Of a stretch of 64,000 nt of DNA, positions 11,458-24,504 are shown piece after piece. The position numbers and the translations under genes are program-made. The stretch is from Rhodeus uyekii (taxonomy: Eukaryota; Chordata; Actinopteri; Cypriniformes; Acheilognathidae), in NCBI GenBank assembly GCA_037043235.1, contig JAWRVZ010000041.1, forward strand, positions 547,001 to 611,000, written 5' to 3'. The notes under the pieces were generated by a model. It saw only the letters and a program-made list of their open reading frames with translations. It had not been told where the DNA came from and did no database searches. Numbering within the stretch: position 1 is the stretch's first letter; every line of letters starts with the position of its first letter.

Positions 11458-12779
11458 TGTTACGTATTGGTCTTGTCATTTGTTTACTTCCTGGTTCCCC
11501 ATGTGCTCTCCCAGTGTTTTTCCACTCACCTGTCTCGTCTTCATTCATCTCATTAGTCATGTCCAGCTTTGTCTCATAGTTTAATCATCTCCCATTGTCT
11601 CTGTGGCATCAGGTAGATGTGCCAGCACTGTTCGTGCTATTCGATTGATGTGTATCGTGGACTTTCTTTTTGAGTTACCAATTAAAGGAATATTTCAGTT
11701 TATCTCCGTGCCTTCGTGTCTTCATCCACACCCACCAACCAACCGTGACAGAACAATGGACCTGGCAAGGAAGAAATGTCGACAGAACGGCTGAGGGATC
11801 TCAAGTCTCCTTCTCACTCGCTGACAAGAACGGAAGACTGCTGGAGGAGTTTGTGGGGGAATTTTTGGAGCTGGCCCATCTGGTGAGCTGGAGTGATACA
11901 ATGTTCCTGCTTCTGGATGGGACTTAATGTCCATCTATTCGCCGTAACGACTCCCAATGATTGCTACCACCCCGTAGTGGATTTCATTAAACAGTTGGAT
12001 CAAGATTTTGTGTCAGGAAAGTGGGGGCCTCATTTACAGAAATCATTCTGTCCAATCCGGTAGGTGGTTGAGCTCACCCACAACCTACCATCCAGAAAGC
12101 CCAGCACCCCTAATTTACCCCAGCAATTCCCGTACTCCAGTCATCTCCTGCAAGTTCAAGCTCGTAGTACCCACCAGGCTGGGCAATGGCTGGGGTGGGC
12201 GCTGCTTTTTATATGGGACACTCACACAGCCTCACGAGAGGCCGCATCTGAACTCTCCCTAGTCCCTGAGTTTGCTCCAGAACTCTTTTGTCCCAGACTC
12301 TGCTCCAGAGGGCCCTCTAGTCCCCGAGTCTGCTCCTAAAAGCACTCTAATCCCAAATCCTTCTCTTAAATGCCTTCTAATCCCAAGCCTGGTCTTGAGT
12401 GGCCTCTTGTCCGAGAGCCTGCCACTGAGCACTTTCTAATGCCTGAGCCCGCTGCTGAGCACCCTCTAGTTCCAGAGCCTGGTTTTAAATGCCCTCTAAT
12501 CCCAGAGCCTGCTCTTGAGTGCCCTCTAGTCCCAGAGCTTGACATTGAGCACTCTAATCCCTGAGGGATATACCACTGGCCATGGGGGCCGAAGGGGGTA
12601 AGGCCAAGGAGCCCGAGCCACCAAGGCTTCCAGAACTCCCAATGCCGCCTTGGAAGGTTGTACCACCCTGGTTTCCTAAACCCCCTTCCCCACCCTGGCT
12701 CTCTGAACTCCCGGTGCCTCCATGGAAGGCTGCGCCACCCCGGACCTTCTGTCTTCATCCATACCCACCAAACGTGACA
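11458..12779 (+). mobile_element. LTR-like element, probably non-autonomous
   Basis: Begins TGTTACG and ends CGTGACA. The segment before 11750 ends TCTTCATCCACACCCACC...CGTGACA, and a near copy of that end recurs at 12750-12779, suggesting a 5' LTR of about 293 bp (11458-11750) and a largely deleted 3' LTR. The flanks are ACACC on the left and ATACC on the right, a possible 5-bp target duplication with one change. The interior holds a proline-rich decapeptide minisatellite and a 'PELPMPPWKVVPPW' frame but no polymerase or integrase. An alternative reading is one long solo LTR. Confidence 0.5.
12250..12565 (+). repeat. 30-bp minisatellite coding a PEPALECPLV-like decapeptide
   Basis: Roughly ten degenerate 30-bp units of the type CCTGCTCTTGAGTGCCCTCT + AGTCCCAGAG. 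In the frame running 12370-12561 they read as repeating decapeptides such as PEPAAEHPLV, PEPGFKCPLI and PEPALECPLV, ending at a stop. The repeat lies inside the LTR-like element. Confidence 0.8.
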
Positions 12780-12909
12780 ATACCCTAAGAATTAATAACA
12801 CTTTACTTTATTTTTAAATCATCTACATTAGTTAACAACATTAACATTGAAAAAAATGTCTACAATATTTATCAATGTTGTATGTAATATTTTCTTATGT
12901 GCCCTAAGT
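12780..12909. repeat. Fragment of 'AACACTTTA' repeat left of the hAT
   Basis: AATAACACTTTACTTTA and the following ATTAGTTAAC motifs resemble the repeat at 13943-14137. It also contains the left target-site duplication CCCTAAGT (12902-12909) of the next element. Confidence 0.45.
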
Positions 12910-13923
12910 CAGAGGTTTTCAAAGTCTGAGACAGTGGGCCTCCCCTTTGACACAACCCACCCAATACCGCCCCCCCCCCCCCCCAAAAAAACGAAAAAAA
13001 ACGAGTGTTGACCATATCATGCAGTTGATATGGGTTGATCAGAAATTGTTATATTTATTGCTGATTAGAAAACTATTTACATGACAACATCAGCATTGAG
13101 CTTCAGATCAATGGTTTTGATCACAAACGAACTATATAGAGAACAAGTTTTGCAACAATTAATCCAAATTGCGGTTGCAATTATGAAGAAAACTGTAATG
13201 AACAAGAGTTTTCATTTAAACATAACTCTTTTTTTTTACTTTTAATTTTTTTATGATCAGTGTAATTTTTTTTTTTTATTTCCACACGTGTGTGAGTGAG
13301 GGAGAGACAGAGAGAGAGAGGGGGGACTGTGTGTTTTACGGATCACATATTCTGACGCTGTTTTTAAGATCTGCGAAGTTAAACAACTGAATAGAGCAGG
13401 AGACGGTTAAAAAAAATCTCTGACAAGCAGGCGCAACGCTAGTCGCACTCTATCAAGCACCACGTCTGAACAAACCCCACGTTTACCAGAACTATACTGG
13501 TTAATAAGTACTACAAACAAACCGAAATAAAAAACAAACCTGAAGCTGAAGAAACCCTAAACGTTAACGGAAGACCCGCGAACCTGAGTGACTGAGACGG
13601 AAAGACACCTGTTCTCGTTTCCGCGTTCTGAGCCGCGCGCGCGCGCGAATTAAATCTGCATGTGTAGGGGAGGCGCGCCTATCGCAGAACGCAGACACAG
13701 TCAGCTGCCCAATGAGGATTTTTATGTAATCCGAGCACAGATAATTACTCGTATGATACTCGTACTCGGGAAAAGTGCATTATCCGTACCGGATTCTCGT
13801 TTCAGCCGAGTATCCGGCTCAACTCTAGTTATTAGACTATCATTTTTTACATCTCTCCGCGCCTCCCCTGGCATGCTCTGGCGCCCCCCAGGGGAGGCGC
13901 GCCCCACACTTTGAAAACCCCTG
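12910..13923. mobile_element. hAT-type element, 16-bp TIRs, 8-bp TSD
   Basis: Left end CAGAGGTTTTCAAAGT and right end ACTTTGAAAACCCCTG are inverted repeats differing at one base. The 8-bp direct repeat CCCTAAGT flanks it at 12902-12909 and 13924-13931. The 1014-bp interior has no transposase; it carries a C-tract near 12970, a (GC)n stretch near 13637 and a GC-rich right end. The perfect TSD marks one well-preserved insertion. Confidence 0.9.
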
Positions 13924-13942
13924 CCCTAAGTACTTTAATTTT

Positions 13943-14137
13943 GGTAACACTTTACAATAAATTTTCATCATGTTAACATCTGTTATTAACATTAGTTAGA
14001 AGTTAGAATCAACATTAAATAATACATCTACAGCATTTATTCATCTTAATTTCAACACTCATACAAATTTTTTTATTTGATAACATTAGTTACTTCTCTG
14101 TGAACTAACATTAATTAACAAAGACTAATAAAGTGCT
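13943..14137. mobile_element. Short TIR repeat (GGTAACACTTTACAATAA family)
   Basis: Left end GGTAACACTTTACAATAA and right end TAATAAAGTGCTGTC are imperfect inverted repeats. It looks like one of the abundant fish MITEs with 'AACACTTTA' ends. Confidence 0.55.
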
Positions 14138-14284
14138 GTCATGTCTAGTTGATCATCTAAAACAAAGACATTTAGATCCTCTATAGGGTTTGTGTACTTT
14201 AAATGTGTTGCTGGACATAGTATTTTTCAAAAACTTGAAGATTTTAAAGGTTTTGACAGCTTTTTTCACATATTTTAGTTTTAC

Positions 14285-14520
14285 CTCTGATCACCATGAT
14301 TTTGCCAAGTAAGACATTGTTCCTTGATCAAATATTTTGTAATTCCTGGAACAACATTTCTGTCTGAAAATGTTGTCCTAACCATACCCTTACCTTACCC
14401 CTAAAGTCAGAGTGAAGTGATAGGTGAATAACAAAGTACTTGTCCAACTCTTAACTCGTCCCTCAAATCTGATTGGTTGATTGAAATGTTGTTCCAGGAT
14501 CAACACAGATGTTGACACAG
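14285..14520 (+). repeat. Dispersed repeat, copy 1 (partner at 44975)
   Basis: Shares GATTTTGCCAAGTA, the 'TACCCCTAAA' block, GAAATGATAGGTGAAT-like and CTGATTGGTTGATT...GTTGTTCCAGG blocks, in the same order and orientation, with 44975-45215. No coding potential. Confidence 0.7.
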
Positions 14521-16737
14521 GAACACGATGTACTTGATGAGATCGTGTTTGCCAATTCTTTCCTAAAAGTTACTCAGAATTCTTCAAATGTGACAAGATT
14601 GATATTTCCATTGAACTTTCATAAAATTAATAAGGTACAATTTACTAGTTGACTATTTGTTTTTATACGTCAAGTTGTCTTTAGCATTAATTTGCAATCT
14701 TTCTAGATTATTCAGTTAACCTGTGATACACTTGTGTCTCTACACATAAAGCTTGTCTGAGTTGTGAGGCCATATAGTGATGTGTGTAATATGTAGGAGG
14801 TAAACAACGTGAGTTCTGTTAAAAAATTAACTACACTGTCCACAGTAAAATGTACAGAGGGCGTGAACTTGTTTGCATAGAAAATAACAGAAGTCCACAG
14901 CCGTTGGGTCTGATAGAAACAGCAAAAGTTAAGAGCGCAAGTTTGCCTGTAGATGACAATAAATTCCCACAGAATGCTATACATTTATACACGGTGAAGT
15001 ACTTCATTATTTTATTGTATGTAATCTATTTATTTAGAAATGGCTTTTACAGGGCGATAGTTACCAGTTTAAAAGCATGGATATATACATCCACTAGAGG
15101 GCAGAATGCATCCAACAACAGTAAATGGAGAGGTTGTTCTGGACAGGGCAGAATCATATGACAATGTAGAAAAATTTAATTCGCAGTTTCATATTCTGTT
15201 GTAAGCTTTGGTTAAATAGAAGAATATGTTTAAAAAAAATCAACATATCCTTCACACAATAAAAATAAAATGTGCCATGTGCTTGACATTTTTTGGTAAC
15301 AAGGAAGTAAAAGAGACTAGCATATGTTGAGTCACGTGCCATTAATGAGTTCATTTTAGATCTGGAAATACTTATAAATCCAAGTGAAAAATGTTGCGTT
15401 TTCTAAAGTTTTAGGTAATTTTCAATTGATTTTTTTTTTACATCTAAAACATCTGTGGTATGTAAAATGACAAAGTCCTTTTTAGGGGATACATATTTTC
15501 TGGGTAGCTTTTGCTTATTACTGGCAGGCAGTATAATAGCCTTTACCCCTGTAGTTTAGGTTGACGTTAGTAAGTGTTAAAGAAAACAGTGAGGAAAAGC
15601 TGTACCTTTTCCAGAAAGTATAGATGATAAAGATGGCACTGCATCAGAACATAAGGTCGTAGAAAAAAAGGAAGGAGTTGAAGATCAAGGAGGATAGAAG
15701 CCATGAGAGCCATTGATGAAAAGTCAGAGATTGTTGAGGAAGTCAGGCATTTTGGTACATTATGCAATCAATACTACAACCAGAGGTCAGGAAAGATGCC
15801 ACTACCTATTAACTTCAGTACACTGACAAAGCAGGGATGGTGACAGATCCAAAAAGGATGACTAAAGAGGTCAAAATCAAGTTACATGTGGAAAATGTGG
15901 GATACGGTGAAAAAGAGTCTTGCTTATTTTCACTTGTGCTGTAATCATTGGTTTGGAATTCCACAATTTTAAAGTTTTTTTTTGTTTTTTTTGAAAATCT
16001 AAGACACTTCACCACTTTTCAGATAGCGAAAAAGCATTTGAATGTGTTTGTTCGGACAATCAGACAATCAGTTTTAGAGAAATAACTTACCCCAATACAT
16101 CTATTATAAATGATGGAACCCTAAAAAGGTCAAAGCTCAGATGTAGAACATTTTGGGAAGTGATTTTAGTCTTAAATAAATGTAAAATATAACATATCAT
16201 TAGTTTATTTCTATCTATGATTTCATAATTAGTCCCATAGAGGGTTACATCATGTCTCTAACCGACTATAATTAGTAGGCGACAATGTAAAGCGTACTTT
16301 GAAGGATGTAGGTGAATACTTTGTCAGGGTGTTACCTTTTGGGTGGGAGCGGAGACATACTTTCACTGGGTTGTGACTCCAGCTCAGGAAATCTGCCTCA
16401 TTTGAGAGATCAAATTAGTCCCCTTAGTTTCACAATTGATTGGCCTCCTCCTCAAAGTATTTCCTGCAAGTATTATCTCCAATCAAAAGCTGTCGACAGC
16501 AGAGCTGGACCACTGAGGGAAACAGAAACATACAGACAGACCTCGCAGCTGCAGCGACATGTAGTGTTAAGAAAACTTGCTCATTGCCAATGTAATTCAT
16601 CATATGTGTTGTTTCACCTGTCAAAATGTCTTGTGAAATATAAATGCTTCTGTGGAAGGTAATATGGGATGTTATCATTAATCTGTCATCATGCGCATGG
16701 GTGTATTCATTGTAGATATTGGCAGTCCAGTGTCTTT
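14521..16737. other. Intergenic, no gene recognised
   Basis: AT-rich sequence with scattered short ORFs (up to about 120 codons, e.g. around 16.3-16.8 kb) that match no family I know and show no splice structure. Confidence 0.4.
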
Positions 16738-17090
16738 TATTTACATTTATGCATTTGGCAGACGCTTTTATCCACAGCAACTTGCATTGCATTCAAGAAA
16801 CACATTGACATTCTAATTAGTTCTTGCTTTCCCTGGGAATCTAACCCATGACCTTGGTGATCAGTGCAAGCAGTGGTCCCCAAACCCCGGTCCGCGGCCC
16901 GTGAGCGGCTGCAAGTGGCTGTGACGCTGTAGCTTTGGCGGTGAGGAGATGTGTTTGAGACACATCTCAAACACCCCCCCCCCCCCCCCCCCCGGTCGAC
17001 AATCTCAAGCGGTCACCGGTCCGCGGTAAAATTCATACGTTTACTGGTCCGCTGCACAAAAAAGGTTGGGGACCACTGCTCTACAGGAAA
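16738..17090 (-). mobile_element. Antisense SINE split by a hAT element
   Basis: On the minus strand this reads as a fish SINE: the 3' tail 'GGATAAAAGCGTCTGCCAAATGC' type is seen as GGCAGACGCTTTTATCC near 16757, and the B box is seen as GGGAATCTAACCCATGACC near 16835. The A-box part (CTCTAC) resumes only after the 208-bp hAT element at 16871-17078. Confidence 0.68.
16871..17078. mobile_element. Small hAT-type element inserted in the SINE
   Basis: Ends CAGTGGTCCCCAAACC and GGTTGGGGACCACTG are inverted repeats. 'GGTCCGCGG' recurs near both ends. A C-tract of about 20 nt lies inside at 16974-16993. The flanking 8-mers (AGTGCAAG / CTCTACAG) do not match, so the target duplication is degraded or a small deletion occurred. 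Confidence 0.75.
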
Positions 17091-17829
17091 GCTATTTTAT
17101 GGAGAAGCTGAAACATTTCTGTTGAAATCTTAACACATTCTGATTGTTTTTGTCAATGAATCAATCCCTCCTGAATCAAATCATACTTTTTGGTAAACAT
17201 TTTGCTCTAATATCCCAGCTTTTAGAAGAGTAACGAGCAAAGTTACTCCCAGATCTCTCCATCTGGTTGGCAGACTGCACTTTAAGATTAACGGCAGTGT
17301 CACTTGGGTTCACTGTTTTTTGAGTGCAGCTCAGGTCTGTGTTTAATAAGCTGCGGCCCTTGAAGCTCAAAAACTTGATGACTGCTCCAAATTGATACTC
17401 GGAGAGGTATTTGTAGAGCGATTAGGCTCTTGTGGTGTTAATGCTGTTTTCCTCAGTGTTTTCCTCATTCTCTTTCAATCCATTACACCCTCAGGAAATA
17501 ATTTAATTAAGTGCAGCTTCATTTGCGCACTGTTCATTTTTCCATGACACACTTGTGAAGGCATCATATTCTTCCCATGCTGGTTGAGTACTCACAGATT
17601 GGGCATGGAAAAACAGCGAGAAATTTGTGCCAATGATATTGGCAGCGTTAAACACAGAGGAGCGGTCAGACTCCATGCAGGACTTTGCCACCTACTGCCT
17701 AAGGAATTAGGTGATGTTAAGGGCCTGGCCTGAATACAATTTGGTTTGGAGTGGTTGGCCTTGGGAGTGCCTGCCCACAGCCGCTATGACAAATGGTTCC
17801 TTCAGCCAGGACACCATCAGAGGAATCAT
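17091..17829. other. No gene recognised
   Basis: Mixed sequence between the split SINE and the DIRS relic. Part of it may be an eroded 5' portion of the DIRS element, but I cannot align it. Confidence 0.35.
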
Positions 17830-18660
17830 CCCATTCCTCCATGATGAACTTACCAGTTGTGGTGCACCCCCTACTTGGCCTACGTTCAATCCTCACCATT
17901 GCTGATGGTGGCAACAGCTTCCCAATGGAGGAGGCTGTCGCAAAAACTACTATGTGGTCTGTGAATCTGGATCTGCTCTCCATACGATGGCAGTCTTTCA
18001 AGTGTCTTGCCCAGAGCCTTCTGCTGTTGAGGAGCTGCACAGCGCAACCGACCTCGCTCTATGCACTTCTAAGACTACGGTCATCAGAGCCTTGCTGCTG
18101 TGCAGCAAACTGCCGCCCAACAAACTCAGGCCATTTGCCGTCCGGCTTCAGGCATGGGAAACCGATGCTTCAGGCAAGGTTCTGCAGACTGTAAAATGAG
18201 GCTACTTGCTTCAGGTCAATTGCAGGTCTCAACACTTTAGGGTTGTGATTCAAAGTTTGGTTAAGTAAAACGACTCTCACGTTTTGGCAAAGTCCGCCGC
18301 TGAGAAAGTCCCATCAGAGCTTTACAGCCGCCATTTCCTCTTTCCAAAGAAAGATGATGGGCTCAGACACATCCTCGACATCAGGCTCCAGAATCATGCA
18401 TTAATGAAGTGGCCATTCAGGATGTTGACCTTGAAGTAGATCCTCACACCAATACCAATATCCTTTCATATCCAAATTGCCCCTAATTACAGACGGTTCT
18501 TGAGATTTGCATTACCAGAATACAGTCCTCCCATTCGGACTGCCTCTGGCTCCCCACTCTTTTATGAAATGATTCTCTCCCCTCTGAGACAGATGGGAAT
18601 CCACATCATGAACTATCTCAATGACTGGCTAGTATTAACTTAACCTGCCTCGCCCTCATA
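17830..18660 (+). pseudogene. DIRS-type retroelement relic (gag end plus reverse transcriptase)
   Basis: First part: frames reading PFLHDELT, then SALHTMAVFQVSCPEPSAVE and ELHSATDLALCTSKTT (17954-18199), which resemble the C-terminal gag region of fish DIRS1 elements. Second part (about 18315-18430): SRHFLFPKKDDGLRHILDIR followed by PFRMLTLK, the RT fingers motif, then 'TVLPFGLPLAP' (about 18518) and 'NYLNDWLVL' (about 18610). Intact DIRS polymerases have YLDDW there, so the catalytic Asp is lost; stops and frameshifts also occur. No tyrosine recombinase or split inverted repeats were recognised, so it is truncated. Confidence 0.72.
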
Positions 18661-19150
18661 CTGTTCCGATCTGTGACCCGTCCACGGTCTTTAGGGCCCT
18701 TCGAGGCCCTCCATTCGAGCTGTTCCAAGTGTCTGGATTGTGGCCTCTATTGCTGAAGACAGCACTGCTTCTAATGTTGGTCAAGTGTATGGGTGATAAT
18801 GCAAGCACTCACACTCTTGAGTGCTTCCTGTTTGGAGTTTGGGCCTAAAGACTGTAAGGTCATCCTGAAACTCAGATATGTATAAAGTGCCAATGCCTAA
18901 GATACTCTTTAATCTACATTTAGAGAGCAAGGCACACACCACCTCGACCACATTTATGTAAAAAAATATATATACCTCTTAATCCCATTATTCTCCAGGC
19001 TTGTACTACTTGTATGTGTAATGTTTGAAACTTTGTACTGTAAGCACTCTTGTGTACTTTTGCATCATCAGGTTGAATCGCTTTCTATATTCCTCAACAT
19101 GTAAGTCGCTTTGGATAAAAACGTCTGCTAAATGAATAAATGTAAATGTA
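18661..19150 (+). repeat. LINE/SINE 3' tail
   Basis: The end reads TGTAAGTCGCTTTGGATAAA followed by ACGTCTGCTAAATGAATAAATG, the 3' terminus shared by fish L2-type LINEs and their SINE partners (compare 30775-30810). Upstream to 18661 there is no clear coding match. Confidence 0.6.
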
Positions 19151-20707
19151 GAAAACTCATATACAATAATTCTGAAAAAATACAAAGGCAGAATAAGATC
19201 TCATTCACCATGTTCCCATGATTTCTCCTTCAATAAAATTTAGTACAGCAAATTGAACATTTATTTACAATTTATTCTTCTCCAACCCACTAATATCCAT
19301 GCCACGACACAAAATAATCTAATACGGATTGGCTATGATTAATTTGTTCAAGTGAATCCTGACTTTTTTCAACTAAAATGTGGGTCTAAACCCAACCACT
19401 GATAAAAATGTAACAAAACAATTAATTACAGAGGTTAGTCAAATTATGTAACACTGTTTAAAACAGACATTGTTTCAAAGTAGCTTCACAGACAGTTTCG
19501 TTACAGGTGTTTTTGTGCTAATGTGTTTTCATTTGGAAACACTGAGAAACGTTTCATAATTGTTTTGCTGAAGCAGAAAGCAGGAGAAAGTGTGTGTGGT
19601 CTAAGATTTGTTTGTTTTCTCATTAACATGGCCACATTTCACATGAATTAACTTATCCTTGCCCCCACACCATGAGAAACTAGGTGATCTAATGTCTGCA
19701 AAACCGGATGACATCTGTTCACCATCTTAAAGTCTTAAATTTCTAGAGTAAATGGAACAGAATTACTCTTGTGCAATAGATAATGATCTTATCCACAGAA
19801 TTACTTTGGGTTATATTGCAAAATGAGACTTCATTGTTCTGTTTCATGCGCATGCTATAAAGGTTTTCATAATTCTAATGAAATTGGTATCTGTATTCAA
19901 ATGTGCTTGCAGCAGTTCTTAAGATCTTATGATCTCATCGCTTGGAAATCCTGTAGGCTTTCCTATTTGGATCTGGATCTGGTACGGAAGGCCAGGGTAT
20001 TTATTTGGTGAAAAGTTGGGATTTTTCCCAAAGCTCCAACAAAATCCTTCAGATGAATTATTCAAGCAGAAGGTCAAAACACATGGATTATTGTCTTTTG
20101 CAGATCAATGCTTCCGTCTGTCTCTCCTTTACCATAGACAAAACCTCTCATTAATCCAGAGTCCATCTCCCCATATCTGCAGAGCTGGAAAAATGATGTC
20201 ATGCATAAATAACATAAAGTGCAATAAAAATGAATTTGAAGTGTGTCCCTCAAGGCAAATTAACCATAATATAGAAATGCTGTGAAAATGCAGTAATGCT
20301 GTTAAACTAAGAACTATAATGCAGTTTCCTCAAAATTATTAAGCAGCTGTTTATAACTGATAATACAAAAACTTCTGAATTTGCGGGTCGGTTTCTTCAA
20401 GCATCTTGGAGACGTTACAGCAGTTCTTCTGGATTTAGTATGTCTCACTTGTTTCTTCATGTAATTACAGGCAAACTCGATGACGGTGAGATCAGATCTC
20501 TGTGTGGAGCACATCTGTTGTCGTCAGACTCCTCGCAATTACAGACAATTACAATTCAATGGCAAAATAAATGTTTGGAAATGTAAACTGATATTTCCTG
20601 CTGACACACTACAGCAAAAGATAGAAATAACTGGCTTTTTAGTGAAAATTCTAACATGCCTGAGACTAAAGCATTTATGTTAACTGTTGTTTTGTGGTTG
20701 TAATCTA
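19151..20707. other. Intergenic, no gene recognised
   Basis: AT-rich, short ORFs only, no recognised exon or bounded repeat. Confidence 0.4.
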
Positions 20708-21293
20708 CCGTATTTTCCCGCATATAACCAGCAGGCTCAGATAACCCGCACCTTTATATAACCCGCACCCATAGATTTATGAACTTTTTTGTGTAAGTTC
20801 ACGGTTCGAATTTCGAATGTTGCTCACATGACGTCAATTATCCATAACTGTTCAGGCTCGGCACACAGTACTTGTGCATGAAATTCAAACAATAAGAAAA
20901 CAAACACAAGTCAGAATCAGAAGAAAAAGAAAAAGCAGTCTCTCCCGCTGTGCAGCAGCACGTCTCTTAAGAAGCGATTCTACAGGTGTTGATCATCGGC
21001 CATGAGGGCAGGCTTTTCTCATCTCAGCACAGCCAATCACATCGTCTTGCATGATTGACAGGTCAGACAGCCTATCAGCACCAGCTGTCAGAGTGCGCCA
21101 GAGACCACAACCCTTGCAAGAAAGAAAATACCACAAAAAAAACCCATACATCCTTAGGGACGTAACAAATATATTGAAATATTATTACATGTAAAACATT
21201 TGTGATATAGCCCGCACCCGTATATAACCCGCACCCCCCCCCCCCCCCCCCCACCGGTTCTGTAAAGTCTGGTTTATATGCGGGAAAATACAG
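20708..21293. mobile_element. TIR MITE with TA target duplication (Tc1/mariner-pogo type)
   Basis: Left end CCGTATTTTCCCGCATATAA and right end TTATATGCGGGAAAATACAG are inverted repeats with only a few differences; TA flanks both sides (20706-20707 and 21294-21295). Sub-terminal 'TATAACCCGCACC' motifs recur near both ends. A C-tract lies at 21234-21252. 586 bp, no transposase. Confidence 0.78.
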
Positions 21294-23210
<1,917 letters not shown>

Positions 23211-23355
23211 TGTCAATTAGTCTACATGTAGACGAGATGCAGATGTGAAAAGAGATTTACCCTCCCCCTCTGGAAGAGAAAATACATTGTCAGATGTCTC
23301 GTTCACTCTCAAACTCTTCACCTCTCAGCTCTTGACAACTGTTTACTTTTAAGTC

Positions 23356-23376
23356 ACACACACACACACACACATG

Positions 23377-23412
<36 letters not shown>
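23356..23412. repeat. Compound (CA)n / (GA)n microsatellite
   Basis: A CA run, then TGGACA, then about 16 GA units. Confidence 0.93.
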
Positions 23413-23414
<2 letters not shown>

Positions 23415-24179
23415 ACATCACACCCCTCTTGAGAACATGGCTCTTTGCAGCATAACCTCATCAGAATATCTCATTCTTTCCCTGCATGTTCCCACAGTAA
23501 AACGTTTTCTGCATCTTTCAGCTTCTGTCCCTCCAAACTCCATCATGTCACGTGCACATTTACTCAAAATGATCCTCATTTATTTTTCAACGTGACTAAA
23601 CTTTCTGCTAAAATATCTACAATTATTAATGCTGGAATAAACCTAGGAATTTGGTATTAGCACTCTATCATTGAATAGATCAATAAAAATGTAATAAAAT
23701 ACATATAAAATGACATTCACTAATTTATAAAGCTTTCAACTTAATGGATTATGCTTTTGCAATTAACAATAATATAAATAGTTTTTTTTAAGTGCAGTAA
23801 GAAAAAAGTGAAACCGTGGTCATTTTCATTAAAATTTCACAAACATAATTATTAATATAATATATTCAAATATAACAACATTCTAATATAATAATATTTT
23901 ATATACATTCAAATATGAAGACATGAATTTGTTTCATGATATTTCTGAATATTACTGTATTACAGTGGCTCTTTAATATTATGTCATGTAACAATGCTTG
24001 TTAAATGTATCAATGGAAGTTTTAAATATGCAAATATTATTATCAGGACCCATTAACCATGAAACTAACCATGAAATGCAATATATATTTTAGTTTCTTT
24101 CCTTTGTTATACAATGCTGGCGTCATAAAAGCATTTTCAAAAGTCGTACAACAGTGCGCAGTCGTTTGCAGTGCGCAGA
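23413..24179. other. AT-rich intergenic, no gene
   Basis: Upstream flank of col6a1, with no recognised exon or repeat boundary. Confidence 0.4.
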
Positions 24180-24504
24180 AACATGGTTTATAAGGCGCAT
24201 TAGGATAATCATGTTCATCAGGTATATGTTCATGATCAATATACTTATGTTGCAGGGCCTAACATCACTGTATAGCAACATAGATGAAGCACTGAAGTAG
24301 ACACGAACTCCTCCTCCTCCTCTCTCCTTCTGTAAGGCGTTTCATTCTGCTGTGCGCTCCGAGCGGACGCGCCACCGTGCCACTGTCCGCTACTTCATCT
24401 CACCCCAACCTGTTTCCATATTTCATCTGCAATCATATCACCCCTTCTGTGCTGTGCTCCTCAACGTTAGTTTGCACGGTTAACGTGCAGCACAAACAGG
24501 ATCC
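24180..24504 (+). promoter_or_regulatory. Putative col6a1 core promoter and 5' UTR
   Basis: Composition shifts to GC/CT-rich just before the ATG: a CTCCTCCTCCTC tract near 24310 and a GC-rich stretch GAGCGGACGCGCC near 24362. GGTTTATAAGG near 24185 is TATA-like but far upstream. The start site is unknown. Confidence 0.35.

Noticed and set aside
17717..18040. Minus-strand 107-codon ORF
   Set aside because: Shadow of the DIRS gag relic that reads on the + strand.
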